A stretch of DNA of 64,000 nucleotides from Novispirillum itersonii subsp. itersonii ATCC 12639 (lineage in GTDB: Bacteria; Pseudomonadota; Alphaproteobacteria; Rhodospirillales; Rhodospirillaceae), in assembly GCF_000381985.1 (NCBI RefSeq), contig NZ_KB907347.1, positions 1 through 64,000 on the forward strand, given 5' to 3'. Below are positions 24,631 to 34,147 of the stretch, piece by piece. The notes under the pieces are model-generated. The model did no database searches, was not told where the DNA came from, and saw only the letters and a list, made by a program, of their open reading frames with translations. Both the position numbers and the translations under genes were made by a program. How positions within the stretch are numbered: position 1 is the stretch's first letter; every line of letters starts with the position of its first letter.

Positions 24631-26948
24631 GCTGTTGTCTCCGCCGTCCGCCCTGACAGATGCCGCAGGGCGGTCACCCCCAGCAGCAGGACGGCACAGC
24701 CCCCGGCGATCCACAGGCTGGACGGGCCGGGATGGCGCAGCCAGGTCGCGGTCTGATAGACCACCACCGCCATCACATAGGCCACAGAGGTGGTCCAGCC
24801 TGCGGCAAAGGCAGCCCACCGGCCCCCCGCTTCCTGCCGGATTGCCCCAAGGGTGGCAACACAGGGGGTATAGAGCAGAATCAGCACCATATAGGCCAGT
24901 GCCCCGGCGCTGCCGTCAAAGTATGCGGTCATCGCCCCGAAGGCGCTGGCGTTGATGCCAAGGGCGGCGGTGTCTTGGGCGGTCTCCGCCGACAGGGTGC
25001 CGAGCTTGAGCGGATCCAGCACCGCCTGCCCCAGTGCCGCCAGATTGGCCGGGACGGTCGCCGCCGCCTTCAGCAGGGCATCCCCCAGCACGAAGGGGCC
25101 GCTGTCTTCCTCTCCGGCGGGATCTGTCCCGCCGTACAGGCTGTTTAAGGTGCCGATCACCGCCTCTTTGGCAAAGATGCCGGTCACCAGACCGACCGTG
25201 GCGGGCCAGTTGTCTTCCCGCAGGCCCATCGGGGCCAGAACCGGGCTGACGGCTGAGCTGACCGCCGCCAGAATGGATTCCTGCCCGGCATCCTTACGGA
25301 AGTCGCCGCTGGTGGTGAACGACGACAGAATGCTTAAGGCCAGCACCATCGGCACAATCACCTGCCCGGCCCGGCCCAGAAATTCCCGCAACCGCTGCCA
25401 GGCATGCCAGACAATGCCGCGCAGGGTCGGGATGTGATAGGGCGGCAGTTCCATCACAAACGGGGCGGCTTCGCCCCGCAGCAGAGTATGCTTCAGGGTC
25501 AGGCCGGTGCCGACCGCCACGGCGATCCCCAGCAGATACAGCGCGAACACCACATTCTGCCCGCCGCTGGGGAAGAATGCGGCGGCAAACAGCGCAAACA
25601 CCGGCAGCCGCGCCCCGCAGGCCATGAAGGGCGCCATCATGGCGGTCATCACCCGGTCGCGGTGGCTGTCGAGGGTACGGGCGGCCATCACCGCCGGGAC
25701 ATTGCAGCCAAAACCGACGATCAGCGGCACAAAGGCTTTGCCCGGCAGGCCGATTCCCCGCAGTGCCCGGTCCATCACAAAGGCGGCGCGGGCCATGTAG
25801 CCGGAATCCTCAAGGGCAGACAGTACCAGAAACAGGCTGCCGATCACCGGGGCAAAGGTGGCCACCGTCTGGATCCCGCGCCCGATTCCCAGCACCGCCA
25901 CCATCAGCCAGCCGGGGGCCCCGGCGGCGGTCAGCATCTGTTCCGGCCAGTCAACCAGCAGCGCCCCGACCCCCAGATCAAACAGATCAATGAAGGCCCC
26001 GCCGACACTGATGGTCAGCACGAACATCAGGTACATCATGCCGAGAAACAGCGGCACCCCCAGCACCCGGTGCAGGGCAATGGCATCCAGCCGCCGGGTC
26101 AGCACCGGCGAGACATCGTGCAGGCGGCGGCAGGCGGCGGCGGTCACCCGCCCGATCAGCTGATAGCGGGCATCGGCGATCAGGATGTCGGCCTCTTCCC
26201 CGCCCTCAGCCTCCAGCGTCCGCCGCACGTCGCCGACTGTTTCAGACAGGCCGGGGATGGCGGCGTAGACCGCGGCGGCAAACGCCGACTCCGGGGTTGC
26301 CTCCAGCAGCCGCACCGCCAGCCAGCGCGGGTCATGGGCCGTGCCGCCGGTCAGGAACGGAGTCAGGGCGGCGATTGCCCGTTCCACCGCCGGGGGGTAA
26401 TCCACCGTGGCGGGGGGCGATTCCCCTACCCCGGCACAGGCTTTCTTCAGGGCCTCAAGCCCCCGGCGGCGACTGGCCACCAGAGGCACCACCGGGCAGC
26501 CCAACTGCTGCGACAGGGCTGTCAGGTCCAGCTCCACCCCGGCCTGTTCGGCCAGATCCATCATATTGACGGCCACCACCAGCGGCACCCGCCGTTCCAT
26601 CATCTGCACCGTCAGATACAGCGACCGTTCCAGCGTGGAGGCATCAATCACATTGATCACCACCCCGGTGTCGCCGGAGGTCAGGTAATCGCGGCTGACC
26701 CGTTCATCCTGCGGGCCATGATCGCCGCTGATCATATACAGGCCGGGCAGATCAACGACTTCCACCGGTGCGCCGTGCCACGGATAGGTTCCGCGCTTCT
26801 GTTCCACCGTGACGCCGGGCCAGTTGCCGACCTGCTGCCGTGATCCGGTCAGGGCGTTAAACAGGGTGGTTTTGCCGCAGTTGGGGTTTCCGGCCAGTGC
26901 CACGCGGGGCAGGGCCGACGGGGGCAGAGAAGACGGGGGAAGGGTCAT
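24627..26948 (-). CDS. feoB: Ferrous iron transporter FeoB
   Basis: A 773-residue inner-membrane Fe(II) transporter. The N-terminal G domain shows GNPNCGKTTLFNALTG (G1), the switch segment VGNWPGVTVEQK and VDLPGLY (G3). A helical inhibitor region follows, then two Gate membrane domains; the first carries MARAAFVMDRALRGIGLPGK and GFGCNVPAVMAAR. Length is normal for the family. ATGA overlaps join it to feoA upstream and feoC downstream, so the three proteins are translationally coupled. Confidence 0.97.
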   Translation of the reverse strand: MTLPPSSLPPSALPRVALAGNPNCGKTTLFNALTGSRQQVGNWPGVTVEQKRGTYPWHGAPVEVVDLPGLYMISGDHGPQDERVSRDYLTSGDTGVVINVIDASTLERSLYLTVQMMERRVPLVVAVNMMDLAEQAGVELDLTALSQQLGCPVVPLVASRRRGLEALKKACAGVGESPPATVDYPPAVERAIAALTPFLTGGTAHDPRWLAVRLLEATPESAFAAAVYAAIPGLSETVGDVRRTLEAEGGEEADILIADARYQLIGRVTAAACRRLHDVSPVLTRRLDAIALHRVLGVPLFLGMMYLMFVLTISVGGAFIDLFDLGVGALLVDWPEQMLTAAGAPGWLMVAVLGIGRGIQTVATFAPVIGSLFLVLSALEDSGYMARAAFVMDRALRGIGLPGKAFVPLIVGFGCNVPAVMAARTLDSHRDRVMTAMMAPFMACGARLPVFALFAAAFFPSGGQNVVFALYLLGIAVAVGTGLTLKHTLLRGEAAPFVMELPPYHIPTLRGIVWHAWQRLREFLGRAGQVIVPMVLALSILSSFTTSGDFRKDAGQESILAAVSSAVSPVLAPMGLREDNWPATVGLVTGIFAKEAVIGTLNSLYGGTDPAGEEDSGPFVLGDALLKAAATVPANLAALGQAVLDPLKLGTLSAETAQDTAALGINASAFGAMTAYFDGSAGALAYMVLILLYTPCVATLGAIRQEAGGRWAAFAAGWTTSVAYVMAVVVYQTATWLRHPGPSSLWIAGGCAVLLLGVTALRHLSGRTAETTA

Positions 26949-27190
26949 GCCAGTGCCTCGATCCGCAGAATTGCCGCCTCATCGCGGCGCAGGGTCAGCG
27001 TATAACCGCGCAGGCGGACCTCCAGCGGGTCGCCCAGCGGGGCAACCCGGGTCAGGGTAAAGGATGTGCCGGGGGTCAGCCCGAAGGCCAGCAGGCGCTG
27101 GCGATAGGCCGGGGCGCCGCCATCAAGGCCAATGACCCGGGCCGACTGGCCGGGCCGGAGCTGAGACAGGGTCAGGGGGGCTGAAGACAT
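26945..27190 (-). CDS. feoA: Ferrous iron transport accessory protein FeoA
   Basis: An 81-residue SH3-like protein (start 27190, MSSAPLTLSQLRPGQSARV). It has the FeoA pattern of a central LLAFGLTPGTSFTLTRVAPL and a C-terminal LRRDEAAILRIEAL. It is thought to assist FeoB at the cytoplasmic face. Its stop overlaps the feoB start. A longer frame to 27325 adds unconserved residues. I could not identify a Fur/Irr box in the AT-poor leader by eye. Confidence 0.92.
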   Translation of the reverse strand: MSSAPLTLSQLRPGQSARVIGLDGGAPAYRQRLLAFGLTPGTSFTLTRVAPLGDPLEVRLRGYTLTLRRDEAAILRIEALA

Positions 27191-27323
27191 CCGGGGGGTA
27201 TTCCGCAAAGACAACGCAGTATCATTTGCAGTTTGGCGGGACAGCGCAATCCCGGAATTGTCGTATGGGAATATTTTCCCCGCTGCCGGTAAAAATCCGT
27301 GCCCGGATGGATGCGCCGGAGCC

Positions 27324-27356
27324 AAAAAAAGACAGGGGAGCCTTGCGGCCCCCCTG
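27324..27356 (-). terminator. Rho-independent terminator of asd
   Basis: On the minus strand a GC-rich stem (CAGGGG / CCCCTG with a short loop) is followed by seven T. It lies 25 bp past the asd stop. Confidence 0.85.
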
Positions 27357-27380
27357 CCCTGTTACATAACCGGGCTGCCT

Positions 27381-28427
<1,047 letters not shown>

Positions 28428-28466
28428 GGTGATTCCCATTAGCTGGGGGTTAGAAAAAAGCTATCG

Positions 28467-28495
28467 CTTATAGCAGCGATGCAGACCCATTTGAA
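28467..28495 (-). promoter_or_regulatory. Sigma70-like promoter of asd
   Basis: On the minus strand TTCAAA, a 17 bp spacer and TATAAG form a reasonable -35/-10 pair, 40-68 bp before the asd start. Confidence 0.4.
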
Positions 28496-28582
28496 CGTTG
28501 ATTCTTCGCCAATGCAAAAGTTTTTTGACAGACCCTGTCTTTAGGCGGGCCATCCCGGTACAGGCCGTGACAGGGCGGGCCG

Positions 28583-28600
28583 GTTTGCGATATCGCAAGA
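28583..28600. repeat. Palindromic element GTTTGCGATRTCGCAAAC, site 2
   Basis: GTTTGCGATATCGCAAGA, with an intact 14 bp core. It lies in the divergent region between asd and the DsbA-like isomerase, about 130 bp upstream of the latter. Confidence 0.75.
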
Positions 28601-28728
28601 TCACAGATCGGTGAGGCCGGGGCTGGAAAGAGTCAACAGGGGTTGCGGCCCTGCTGCTGCTGTTCCACTGTGGCGGCGGAGCTGGCGCTGTGCCTCTCCC
28701 CCGTTCTCTGGCCCGGAAGGACTCCCCC

Positions 28729-29376
28729 ATGACCCGGACCCCTGTTTCTGATATTTCCTCTGAGACTGGCCTTTCCTCCGAGACTGGTCGGTTTATCGAT
28801 TATTATTTTTCTCCGGTTTCTCCGTTTGCCTATCTTGGGGCCCCGCGTCTGGCGGCGCTGGCACAGGCCCATGGCTGTACGGTGCGGTGCCGTCCGGTGC
28901 GGATGGCCGAGGTGTTCGCCGCGACCGGCGGGGTGCCGCTGCCCCAGCGGTCTGAGGCACGGAAAACCTACCGGCTGATGGAACTGACGCGGATCAGCCG
29001 CCGCTATGCTATGCCGCTGACCCTGCACCCGGCGTTTTTCCCCTGCGATGACACGCTGGCAGCCGGGGTCATTCTGGCAGCAGAGGATGCCGGTGCTGAT
29101 GCCATGGCGGTTGCATTTGCTCTGGGCCGGGGCCTGTGGGCGGAGCAGCGGAATATCGCGGACCCGGCCAGTGTGGCAGACATTCTGACCGCGCTGGGGC
29201 TGGATGGCGCGGCGCTGGTGGCTGCAGCCCCACAGGCGGAGGCCCGGCGGACGGAAACCACCGCGCAGGCCATCGCTGCCGGGGTTTTCGGTGCGCCGAC
29301 CTACGTCTGGAAAGGGGAACTGTTCTGGGGGCAGGACCGTCTGGAGTATCTGGACGCGGCCATTAAAGATTCCTGA
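28729..29376 (+). CDS. 2-hydroxychromene-2-carboxylate isomerase / DsbA-family protein
   Basis: A 215-residue thioredoxin-fold protein of the GST-kappa / HCCA isomerase group. YYFSPVSPFAYLGAPRLAAL supplies the active-site serine region. The C-terminal GVFGAPTYVWKGELFWGQDR is the signature of bacterial HCCA-isomerase-like proteins, which bind glutathione. The start at 28729 has GGAAGG upstream; the longer frame to 28690 lacks support. The physiological substrate is unknown, as no aromatic degradation genes are nearby. It is transcribed alone. Confidence 0.88.
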   Translation: MTRTPVSDISSETGLSSETGRFIDYYFSPVSPFAYLGAPRLAALAQAHGCTVRCRPVRMAEVFAATGGVPLPQRSEARKTYRLMELTRISRRYAMPLTLHPAFFPCDDTLAAGVILAAEDAGADAMAVAFALGRGLWAEQRNIADPASVADILTALGLDGAALVAAAPQAEARRTETTAQAIAAGVFGAPTYVWKGELFWGQDRLEYLDAAIKDS

Positions 29377-29437
29377 TCAGGAATCATTATTCCCGGAGTC
29401 GGGGATATCCGTCACGATATGACAGGCCCATAAAAAA

Positions 29438-29463
29438 ACCGCCGGGGGCTGTCCCCCGGCGGT
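29438..29463. terminator. Terminator between the isomerase and copper chaperone genes
   Basis: A perfect 11 bp stem, ACCGCCGGGGG / CCCCCGGCGGT, with a 4-base loop. A T-run of seven on the minus strand makes it a strong terminator for the copper chaperone gene. It may also stop plus-strand transcripts. Confidence 0.88.
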
Positions 29464-29507
29464 ACTCTGGCTGACCCTGTGGCGGGAAAACCGCCGGAGA
29501 CAGGCTG

Positions 29508-30002
29508 TTAGTGGGCCTTGTGGGCTTCTGCCGGGGTGGTGGTCAGGGCTTCAACCTTCACATCCACATCGATGCTGCCCGCCTTTTCAAAGGTCAGTGT
29601 CAGCGGGAATTTGTCATTTTCCTTCAGCGGGGCCTTCAGGCCGAACAGCATGACGTGCAGCCCGCCGGGCTCCAGCGCCACGGTGGCCCCGGCGGGGATC
29701 TCAATGGCTTCAACCTGACGCATCTTCATCACGCCGCCGTCCATGCTGTGGGTATGCAGTTCGGCGCGGTCTGCGGCGGTGGTCTTGGCCCCGACCAGCC
29801 GGTCGGCGTCGCCGCTGTTGGTGATCTTCAGGAAAGCGGCCCCGTTGGCGGCCATCCCGGCAGAGGCCTTGGCCCACGGATGGCCGATGCTCAGTTTGCC
29901 GACGGTATACCCGTGGGCCAGAGCCCCGGCTGACAGGGTGGCAATGACGGCAGCGGCCAGCAGCGGGGCGGCAAAGCGGGTGCGGAATGCGAACATGTCC
30001 AT
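29508..30002 (-). CDS. Periplasmic copper chaperone PCu(A)C
   Basis: A 164-residue secreted protein. The start at 30002 (MDMFAFRTRF) has AGAAGG upstream and is followed by a signal peptide ending ALAHG. The copper site is visible as HTHSMDGGVMKMRQVE and GGLHVMLFGLK, the H-x(n)-M-x(n)-H-x-M pattern of PCu(A)C. Such proteins deliver Cu(I) to the CuA centre of cytochrome oxidase. A His-ending tail (EAHKAH) may add metal affinity. It follows a DUF2946-like gene by 70 bp, probably in one transcript. Confidence 0.93.
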   Translation of the reverse strand: MDMFAFRTRFAAPLLAAAVIATLSAGALAHGYTVGKLSIGHPWAKASAGMAANGAAFLKITNSGDADRLVGAKTTAADRAELHTHSMDGGVMKMRQVEAIEIPAGATVALEPGGLHVMLFGLKAPLKENDKFPLTLTFEKAGSIDVDVKVEALTTTPAEAHKAH

Positions 30003-30072
30003 GATCCTTCTGATCCGGTCACGGGCCGGATCGTTCGACAGAATGAAATAGAAGTGTCGGAGCGGGAAAAGG

Positions 30073-30492
30073 TCAGGACAGGACCGGCGGCCCCCGGGGC
30101 TGAGGCCGGTGATGGGGGGACAGATCGGGGGCCGGGTGGGCCTGAGACAGTGCCTGACGGGCAAAGGCCAGTACGGCTGGCGACAGGTCGGGCAGCTCAG
30201 GCAGGGCATCGGGTAAGGCCGGGACGCACAGGGCGCACAGGGCATTGGCAGAAGCCAGCGCCCCCCCTGCCCCGCCTTCGGGGGTACCGGGGATGTATCG
30301 CATCCCGGTGCCGGTACACAGCACCGCGTCGGCATCGGCGACGGTGCGCAGCGGGCCGGTGGGGTCAGCCTGCACCACTCCGGCAAAAGCGGACAGGATC
30401 AGATGCAGGGACAGGGCCAACACCATCCACACCGCCGCCCGGTGGCGCGGTGAGGAAGCGGTTGCTGCCGGTGATGGAAAATCCCTGATCAT
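30073..30492 (-). CDS. DUF2946-like small membrane protein
   Basis: A 139-residue protein. One hydrophobic segment near the N-terminus (VWMVLALSLHLILSAFAGVV) suggests a signal anchor or signal peptide. A C-L-C-A-L-C-V-P-A-L-type cysteine motif (LCALCVPAL) resembles DUF2946 proteins, which often accompany copper genes. It immediately precedes the copper chaperone gene in the same direction, so a role in copper handling is plausible. The start at 30492 was chosen because the longer frame runs into the palindrome upstream. Confidence 0.65.
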   Translation of the reverse strand: MIRDFPSPAATASSPRHRAAVWMVLALSLHLILSAFAGVVQADPTGPLRTVADADAVLCTGTGMRYIPGTPEGGAGGALASANALCALCVPALPDALPELPDLSPAVLAFARQALSQAHPAPDLSPHHRPQPRGPPVLS

Positions 30493-30585
30493 AGTGGCGG
30501 TATGCTGCCCCCCGACGGCCTGCCTGTCAACAGCCTCCCCTCTCTGGACTCTCCCTTCTCCGGGAATCCTGTGGCATGGTCGCGG

Positions 30586-30607
30586 GGGTTTGCGATATCG
30601 CAAACCC
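30586..30607. repeat. Palindromic element GTTTGCGATRTCGCAAAC, site 3
   Basis: The best copy: the 18 bp core GTTTGCGATATCGCAAAC is extended by GG/CC to a perfect 22 bp palindrome. It ends 22 bp before the ATG of the WYL regulator, in the divergent region shared with the DUF2946-like gene. Confidence 0.9.
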
Positions 30608-30629
30608 GGTGACGGAGGGGATAGACACA

Positions 30630-31367
30630 ATGGCACGGTCTGGGCGGCTGCTGGCTTTGGTGCAGGAACTGCGGGCGCACCGCCATCCGGTGACGGCGGC
30701 GCGGCTGGCCGAGGTGCTGGAGGTCAGCGTCCGGACCATTTACCGCGACATTGCCACCCTGCAGGAACAGGGGGCGGTGATTGAGGGGGAAGCCGGGATT
30801 GGCTATCAGCTGCGGGATGGATATCTTCTGCCGCCCCTGATGTTCAGTGATGACGAACTGGATGCGCTGGTGCTGGGTATGCGCTGGGTGGCGGCGCGGA
30901 CTGATCCGCATCTGCGCGGGGCATCGATTGCGGCTTTAAGCAAAATTGCGGCGGTGCTGCCTGCCGGATGGGGGGACCTGCGGGAAAGCCGGACCCTGTT
31001 TGTCGGTGGCCGGGGCGCTCGGGCCCCCGGCCCACAGGCGCCTCCCTCCGCTGACCCGGCCATCATGATCTGCCTGCGGCGTGGGCTGCGGCAGGAACGG
31101 ATTCTTGATCTGACCTACCGGGATGCCTCAGGGGCCGAGACCCGACGCCGGATCTGGCCCTTCGTGCTGGGCTATTTTGATGCGGCGGAAGTGGTCGGGG
31201 CGTGGTGCGAAGACCGTCAGGCATTCCGGCATTTCCGGACCGACCGGATTCTGGCGGTGGCGGAGACCCCGGAGCGGATGCCACGCCGCCGGGCGGTTCT
31301 GCTGAAAGAATGGAGCGAGGCGGAGGGGATTTCTCTCGATATGCTCGATCCTCCTGACAGAAACTGA
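30630..31367 (+). CDS. YafY-type regulator (HTH-11 + WYL domain)
   Basis: A 245-residue cytoplasmic regulator. The N-terminal winged helix (LLALVQELRAHRHPVTAARL...VSVRTIYRDIATL) is DeoR/HTH-11 type. It is followed by YQLRDGYLLPPLMFSDDELD and a WYL-like effector domain (DLTYRDASGAETRRRIWPF...). GGAGGGG lies about 9 nt before the ATG at 30630. Family members sense small ligands or nucleic-acid signals and often autoregulate. The perfect palindrome at 30586-30607 is well placed to be its operator. The VOC protein gene follows 68 bp downstream. Confidence 0.9.
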   Translation: MARSGRLLALVQELRAHRHPVTAARLAEVLEVSVRTIYRDIATLQEQGAVIEGEAGIGYQLRDGYLLPPLMFSDDELDALVLGMRWVAARTDPHLRGASIAALSKIAAVLPAGWGDLRESRTLFVGGRGARAPGPQAPPSADPAIMICLRRGLRQERILDLTYRDASGAETRRRIWPFVLGYFDAAEVVGAWCEDRQAFRHFRTDRILAVAETPERMPRRRAVLLKEWSEAEGISLDMLDPPDRN

Positions 31368-31435
31368 CACAGAGGTCGGTGATGATCCGGTCATCGGCGG
31401 GGAACGACCCGCCCCAGACCAGAGGGATCAGATCA

Positions 31436-31819
31436 ATGTCCGCCCAGACCTACATTCTGCTGTATGTTGAAAACCCGACTGCCAGCGCGGCGTTTTATGC
31501 TCTTGCGCTGTCGGTGCAGCCGGTGGAGGTCAGCCGGACCTTTGCGCTGTTTATTCTGCCCGACGGGTGCAAGCTTGGCCTGTGGTCGCGCCATACCGTG
31601 GAACCGGCTGCGGCCCCGGCCCCGGCTGTCCTGAGCGGTGGGGCTGAACTGGCGCTGACGCTGCCGTCCCGGGCTGCGGTAGATGCCCGTCATGCGGACT
31701 GGATGGCTGCCGGGGTGGAGATTGCACAGGCCCCGGTGGCTCTGGACTTTGGCTATACCTTTGTCGGGCTTGATCCTGACGGGCACCGTCTGCGGATGTT
31801 TGTCCCTGAGATGGGCTGA
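31436..31819 (+). CDS. VOC (glyoxalase/bleomycin resistance-like) protein
   Basis: A 127-residue protein with the paired beta-alpha-beta-beta-beta modules of the vicinal oxygen chelate fold: YILLYVENPTASAAFYALAL at the start and FVGLDPDGHRLRMFVPE at the end. The latter holds the conserved D-P-D-G-H turn and a metal-ligand Glu. Similar proteins are dioxygenases, isomerases or antibiotic-binding proteins, and the sequence does not say which. It lies directly after the WYL regulator and is probably co-transcribed or regulated by it. Confidence 0.88.
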   Translation: MSAQTYILLYVENPTASAAFYALALSVQPVEVSRTFALFILPDGCKLGLWSRHTVEPAAAPAPAVLSGGAELALTLPSRAAVDARHADWMAAGVEIAQAPVALDFGYTFVGLDPDGHRLRMFVPEMG

Positions 31820-31858
31820 GGCTCTGTCTCCCCCCCCCTCCCCCTACGACGGGATCAG

Positions 31859-31894
31859 GGGCGGGGACTTTGCGATGTCGCAAACTCCCCGCCC
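31859..31894. repeat. Palindromic element GTTTGCGATRTCGCAAAC, site 4, inside a hairpin
   Basis: The core TTTGCGATGTCGCAAA is nested between outer arms GGGCGGGGA / TCCCCGCCC, giving a 36 bp inverted repeat. It lies between two convergent genes and so could also serve as a terminator. Confidence 0.85.
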
Positions 31895-31912
31895 TCTTCC
31901 CCCTTGTTTCCC

Positions 31913-32557
31913 TTACCAGGGCAGCTCACCCACATCATCGGTGAAGCTGCCGGTCGGGCCGTCGTCATCCAGCAGCGCCATGTGGATTGCCGCCTGCGCC
32001 CGGCCTGCCGGACAGACGGCGTTGACCTTGATGCCCTGCGGCGCCAGAGACGCCGCATAGCTGCGGGTCAGTGCATTCAGGGCGGTTGCGGCCACCTGCA
32101 CCGATGGCGGCGCGGCGTCCTGTCCGGCAGGCGGGGCGGTGACCGATGCCGCCGCCGAGGAAAGAAACACCACCCTCCCCCGCCCGGACGCAGCGAGCAA
32201 CGGGCTCAGGGCTTCCGTCAGATGGGCTGCCCCGACGACCGAGGTGATCAGGCTGTCAATCAGAATACCGGGCATCGGTGCCGCATGAACCAGACCGTCA
32301 AGACTGCCGTGGGTGTGATTCAGGCGTGTGGCGAGGCTGGTAATGCTGTCGGGATCACTCAGATCCAGCGGTTCGAGCGAGACGGCCAGCCCTGCCGCCC
32401 GCAGCGGGGCGATGGCGGCGGCATCTGCTGCCGGATCTGTGCTGCCGAGCAGGATCGTCGCCCCGCGCTCGGCCAGTCCGCGCGTAATGCGGCTGCCGGG
32501 GCCTGACAGGCTGCTGACCAGAATAAGGGGCGGGACACGTTTGGGTCGGGGGAGCAT
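31913..32557 (-). CDS. Degenerate SDR-family protein, probable SoxR target
   Basis: A 214-residue protein with short-chain dehydrogenase architecture (start 32557, MLPRPKRVPPLILVSS). The cofactor loop is altered (SLSGPGSRI instead of TGxxxGIG). The catalytic Tyr-x-x-x-Lys is missing: the segment after VVFLSSAAAS reads SVQVAATALNALTRSYA. It may therefore be inactive as a dehydrogenase or act by another mechanism. It is divergent from soxR, with a SoxR-type dyad between them, so it is likely induced by redox-cycling compounds. Confidence 0.82.
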   Translation of the reverse strand: MLPRPKRVPPLILVSSLSGPGSRITRGLAERGATILLGSTDPAADAAAIAPLRAAGLAVSLEPLDLSDPDSITSLATRLNHTHGSLDGLVHAAPMPGILIDSLITSVVGAAHLTEALSPLLAASGRGRVVFLSSAAASVTAPPAGQDAAPPSVQVAATALNALTRSYAASLAPQGIKVNAVCPAGRAQAAIHMALLDDDGPTGSFTDDVGELPW

Positions 32558-32690
32558 CAGAAAAGACTGTCCGCACTGACAGCGCAGAGCTGACAGCGGC
32601 AGGAGAGACGCCGCCGCCGTCAGCCCCGGCGGAAACCCTGACCGGAACGGTCGGGGACTTGCACCGGCAAGCCGACAGCCGGTATAAAAC

Positions 32691-32706
32691 CTCAAGTATA
32701 GTTGAG
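32691..32706 (-). promoter_or_regulatory. SoxR operator
   Basis: CTCAAGTATAGTTGAG is a near-perfect dyad resembling the SoxR site CCTCAAG-N-CTTGAGG. On the minus strand it lies between TTGATC and TTTATA/TATACC, as MerR-family operators lie within their promoters. The gene served is the SDR-like protein; soxR is on the other side. Confidence 0.75.
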
Positions 32707-32726
32707 ATCAAGAAGGTTTTTCTGTC

Positions 32727-33197
32727 ATGGCATCGTCCCCCCGGCTGTCGCCGCTGCTGTCTGTCGGTGATGTGGCCCGCCGCAGCGGTCTTCCGGTCTC
32801 GACACTGCACTTTTACGAGTCGAAAGGGTTGATTGCCGCCGACCGCAGCCGGGGGAACCAGCGGCGCTATACCCGGGATGTGTTGCGCCGGGTGGCAATC
32901 ATCCGGGTGGCGCAGCGCCTTGGCCTGCCTTTATCAGAGATTGCCGCTCTGCTGGCACCGATACCGCCCGGCAGTGTGCCGACGCAGGCCGAGGTCCGGG
33001 CAATGGCAGCCCGCTGGCGGGCGGCCCTGCAGGAGCGGATTGATGGCCTGACCCGGCTGCGGGATCATCTGGATGGCTGCATCGGCTGCGGCTGTCTGTC
33101 GATGGAAGAATGCCCCCTGCGCAACCCGGCGGATCAGCTGGGGCAGACGGCGTCAGGGCCGGTCCTGCTGGACCGTGCCCCGGCGCAGGGAAGCTGA
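32727..33197 (+). CDS. soxR: Redox-sensitive transcriptional activator SoxR
   Basis: A 156-residue MerR-family regulator. The N-terminal HTH (LSVGDVARRSGLPVSTLHFY) is followed by a long dimer helix. The [2Fe-2S] motif CIGCGCLSMEEC is exactly C-x2-C-x-C-x5-C. Oxidation of the cluster by superoxide or redox-active drugs switches on its targets. No soxS lies nearby; the divergent SDR-like gene carries the operator. Length is normal. Confidence 0.95.
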   Translation: MASSPRLSPLLSVGDVARRSGLPVSTLHFYESKGLIAADRSRGNQRRYTRDVLRRVAIIRVAQRLGLPLSEIAALLAPIPPGSVPTQAEVRAMAARWRAALQERIDGLTRLRDHLDGCIGCGCLSMEECPLRNPADQLGQTASGPVLLDRAPAQGS

Positions 33198-33207
33198 GGC
33201 GACGGCC

Positions 33208-33867
33208 CTATTCTTTCCCGGCGTGCTGACGCAGGAAGTCGGTCAGTGCCTGTCCGGCTTCGCGGATATGCACGGCAAGATAGGCGGCGGCGTCCGCTGT
33301 CTGACCGCTGCGGCACAGCTCCAGCAGGGTGCGGTGTTCGGTCTGGGCCTTGACCACGCCGTCGGTGAAATGCAGCTGCATGCGGGTGTAACGGTCGATT
33401 TTCCGTTGCAGGCCGTTGACCACGGCCCAGGTCTGGGGCCGCCCGGCGGCCCCGCAGAGAATCCCGTGAAAGCGCCAGTTCAGCTCGCCCCAGCTGCCGA
33501 CATCCCCGGCGGTCAACGCGCCGTCGTACTCGGTCAGCACGGCATCTGCGGCGGCGTAGTCTGCGGCGGTCAGGTTGGGCAGCGACAGGGCCAGCAGGTG
33601 CGGCTCAAGGATTGAGCGGATCTCAAAAATTTCCTCGATATCGCTGAGGGACAGCGACGCGACGATAGAGCTGCGGTGGGCATGGCTGACGATCAGCCCT
33701 TCCGCCTCCAGCTGGCGCAGGGCTTCGCGCACCGGAATGCGGCTGACATCGTACTGTTTGGCGATGGCATCCTGCCGAAGCTGGGTGCCTTCGGGGATTT
33801 CACCGCTGAGAATGGCTTTCCGCAGCAGGTCGGTCAGCCCTTCGGTCATCGTCTGGCGCTTGAGCAT
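33208..33867 (-). CDS. GntR-family regulator (FadR/FCD type)
   Basis: A 219-residue protein. Residues 1-70 form a winged helix (GEIPEGTQLRQDAIAKQYDV, then SRIPVREALRQLEAEGL). The C-terminal FCD domain has the metal/ligand histidines (NWRFHGILC..., TEHRTLLELC, VHIREAG). FCD proteins respond to organic acids. The start at 33867 (MLKRQTMTEG) was chosen because the longer frame to 34362 is unlike the family. The target is not evident; the 10 bp gap to soxR is convergent. Confidence 0.9.
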   Translation of the reverse strand: MLKRQTMTEGLTDLLRKAILSGEIPEGTQLRQDAIAKQYDVSRIPVREALRQLEAEGLIVSHAHRSSIVASLSLSDIEEIFEIRSILEPHLLALSLPNLTAADYAAADAVLTEYDGALTAGDVGSWGELNWRFHGILCGAAGRPQTWAVVNGLQRKIDRYTRMQLHFTDGVVKAQTEHRTLLELCRSGQTADAAAYLAVHIREAGQALTDFLRQHAGKE

Positions 33868-34147
33868 CGAGGTCAGGATACCACCTTTACAGTCATACCG
33901 TCGCAATCCCGGACAGCCGGTGCACAGAACACCGGCCTGATATCGTACAGAAGTGCAGGGCCTTATACCAGACAGAGCGGTTCTGTCTGCCTTCCTTTCT
34001 GCGGGGGCCTTTCTGTGTTGGCCTTTCTGTGGTGGCCGCTGCCCCGCAGGGCCTGCACAGAAAGCGTTAAGGGTTTTCATGCTACCATGCTTGTCACCGT
34101 CCTGTCTGGGGACTGTCTGGCCCTGCCTGTCACCGGGGAACCGTCCG

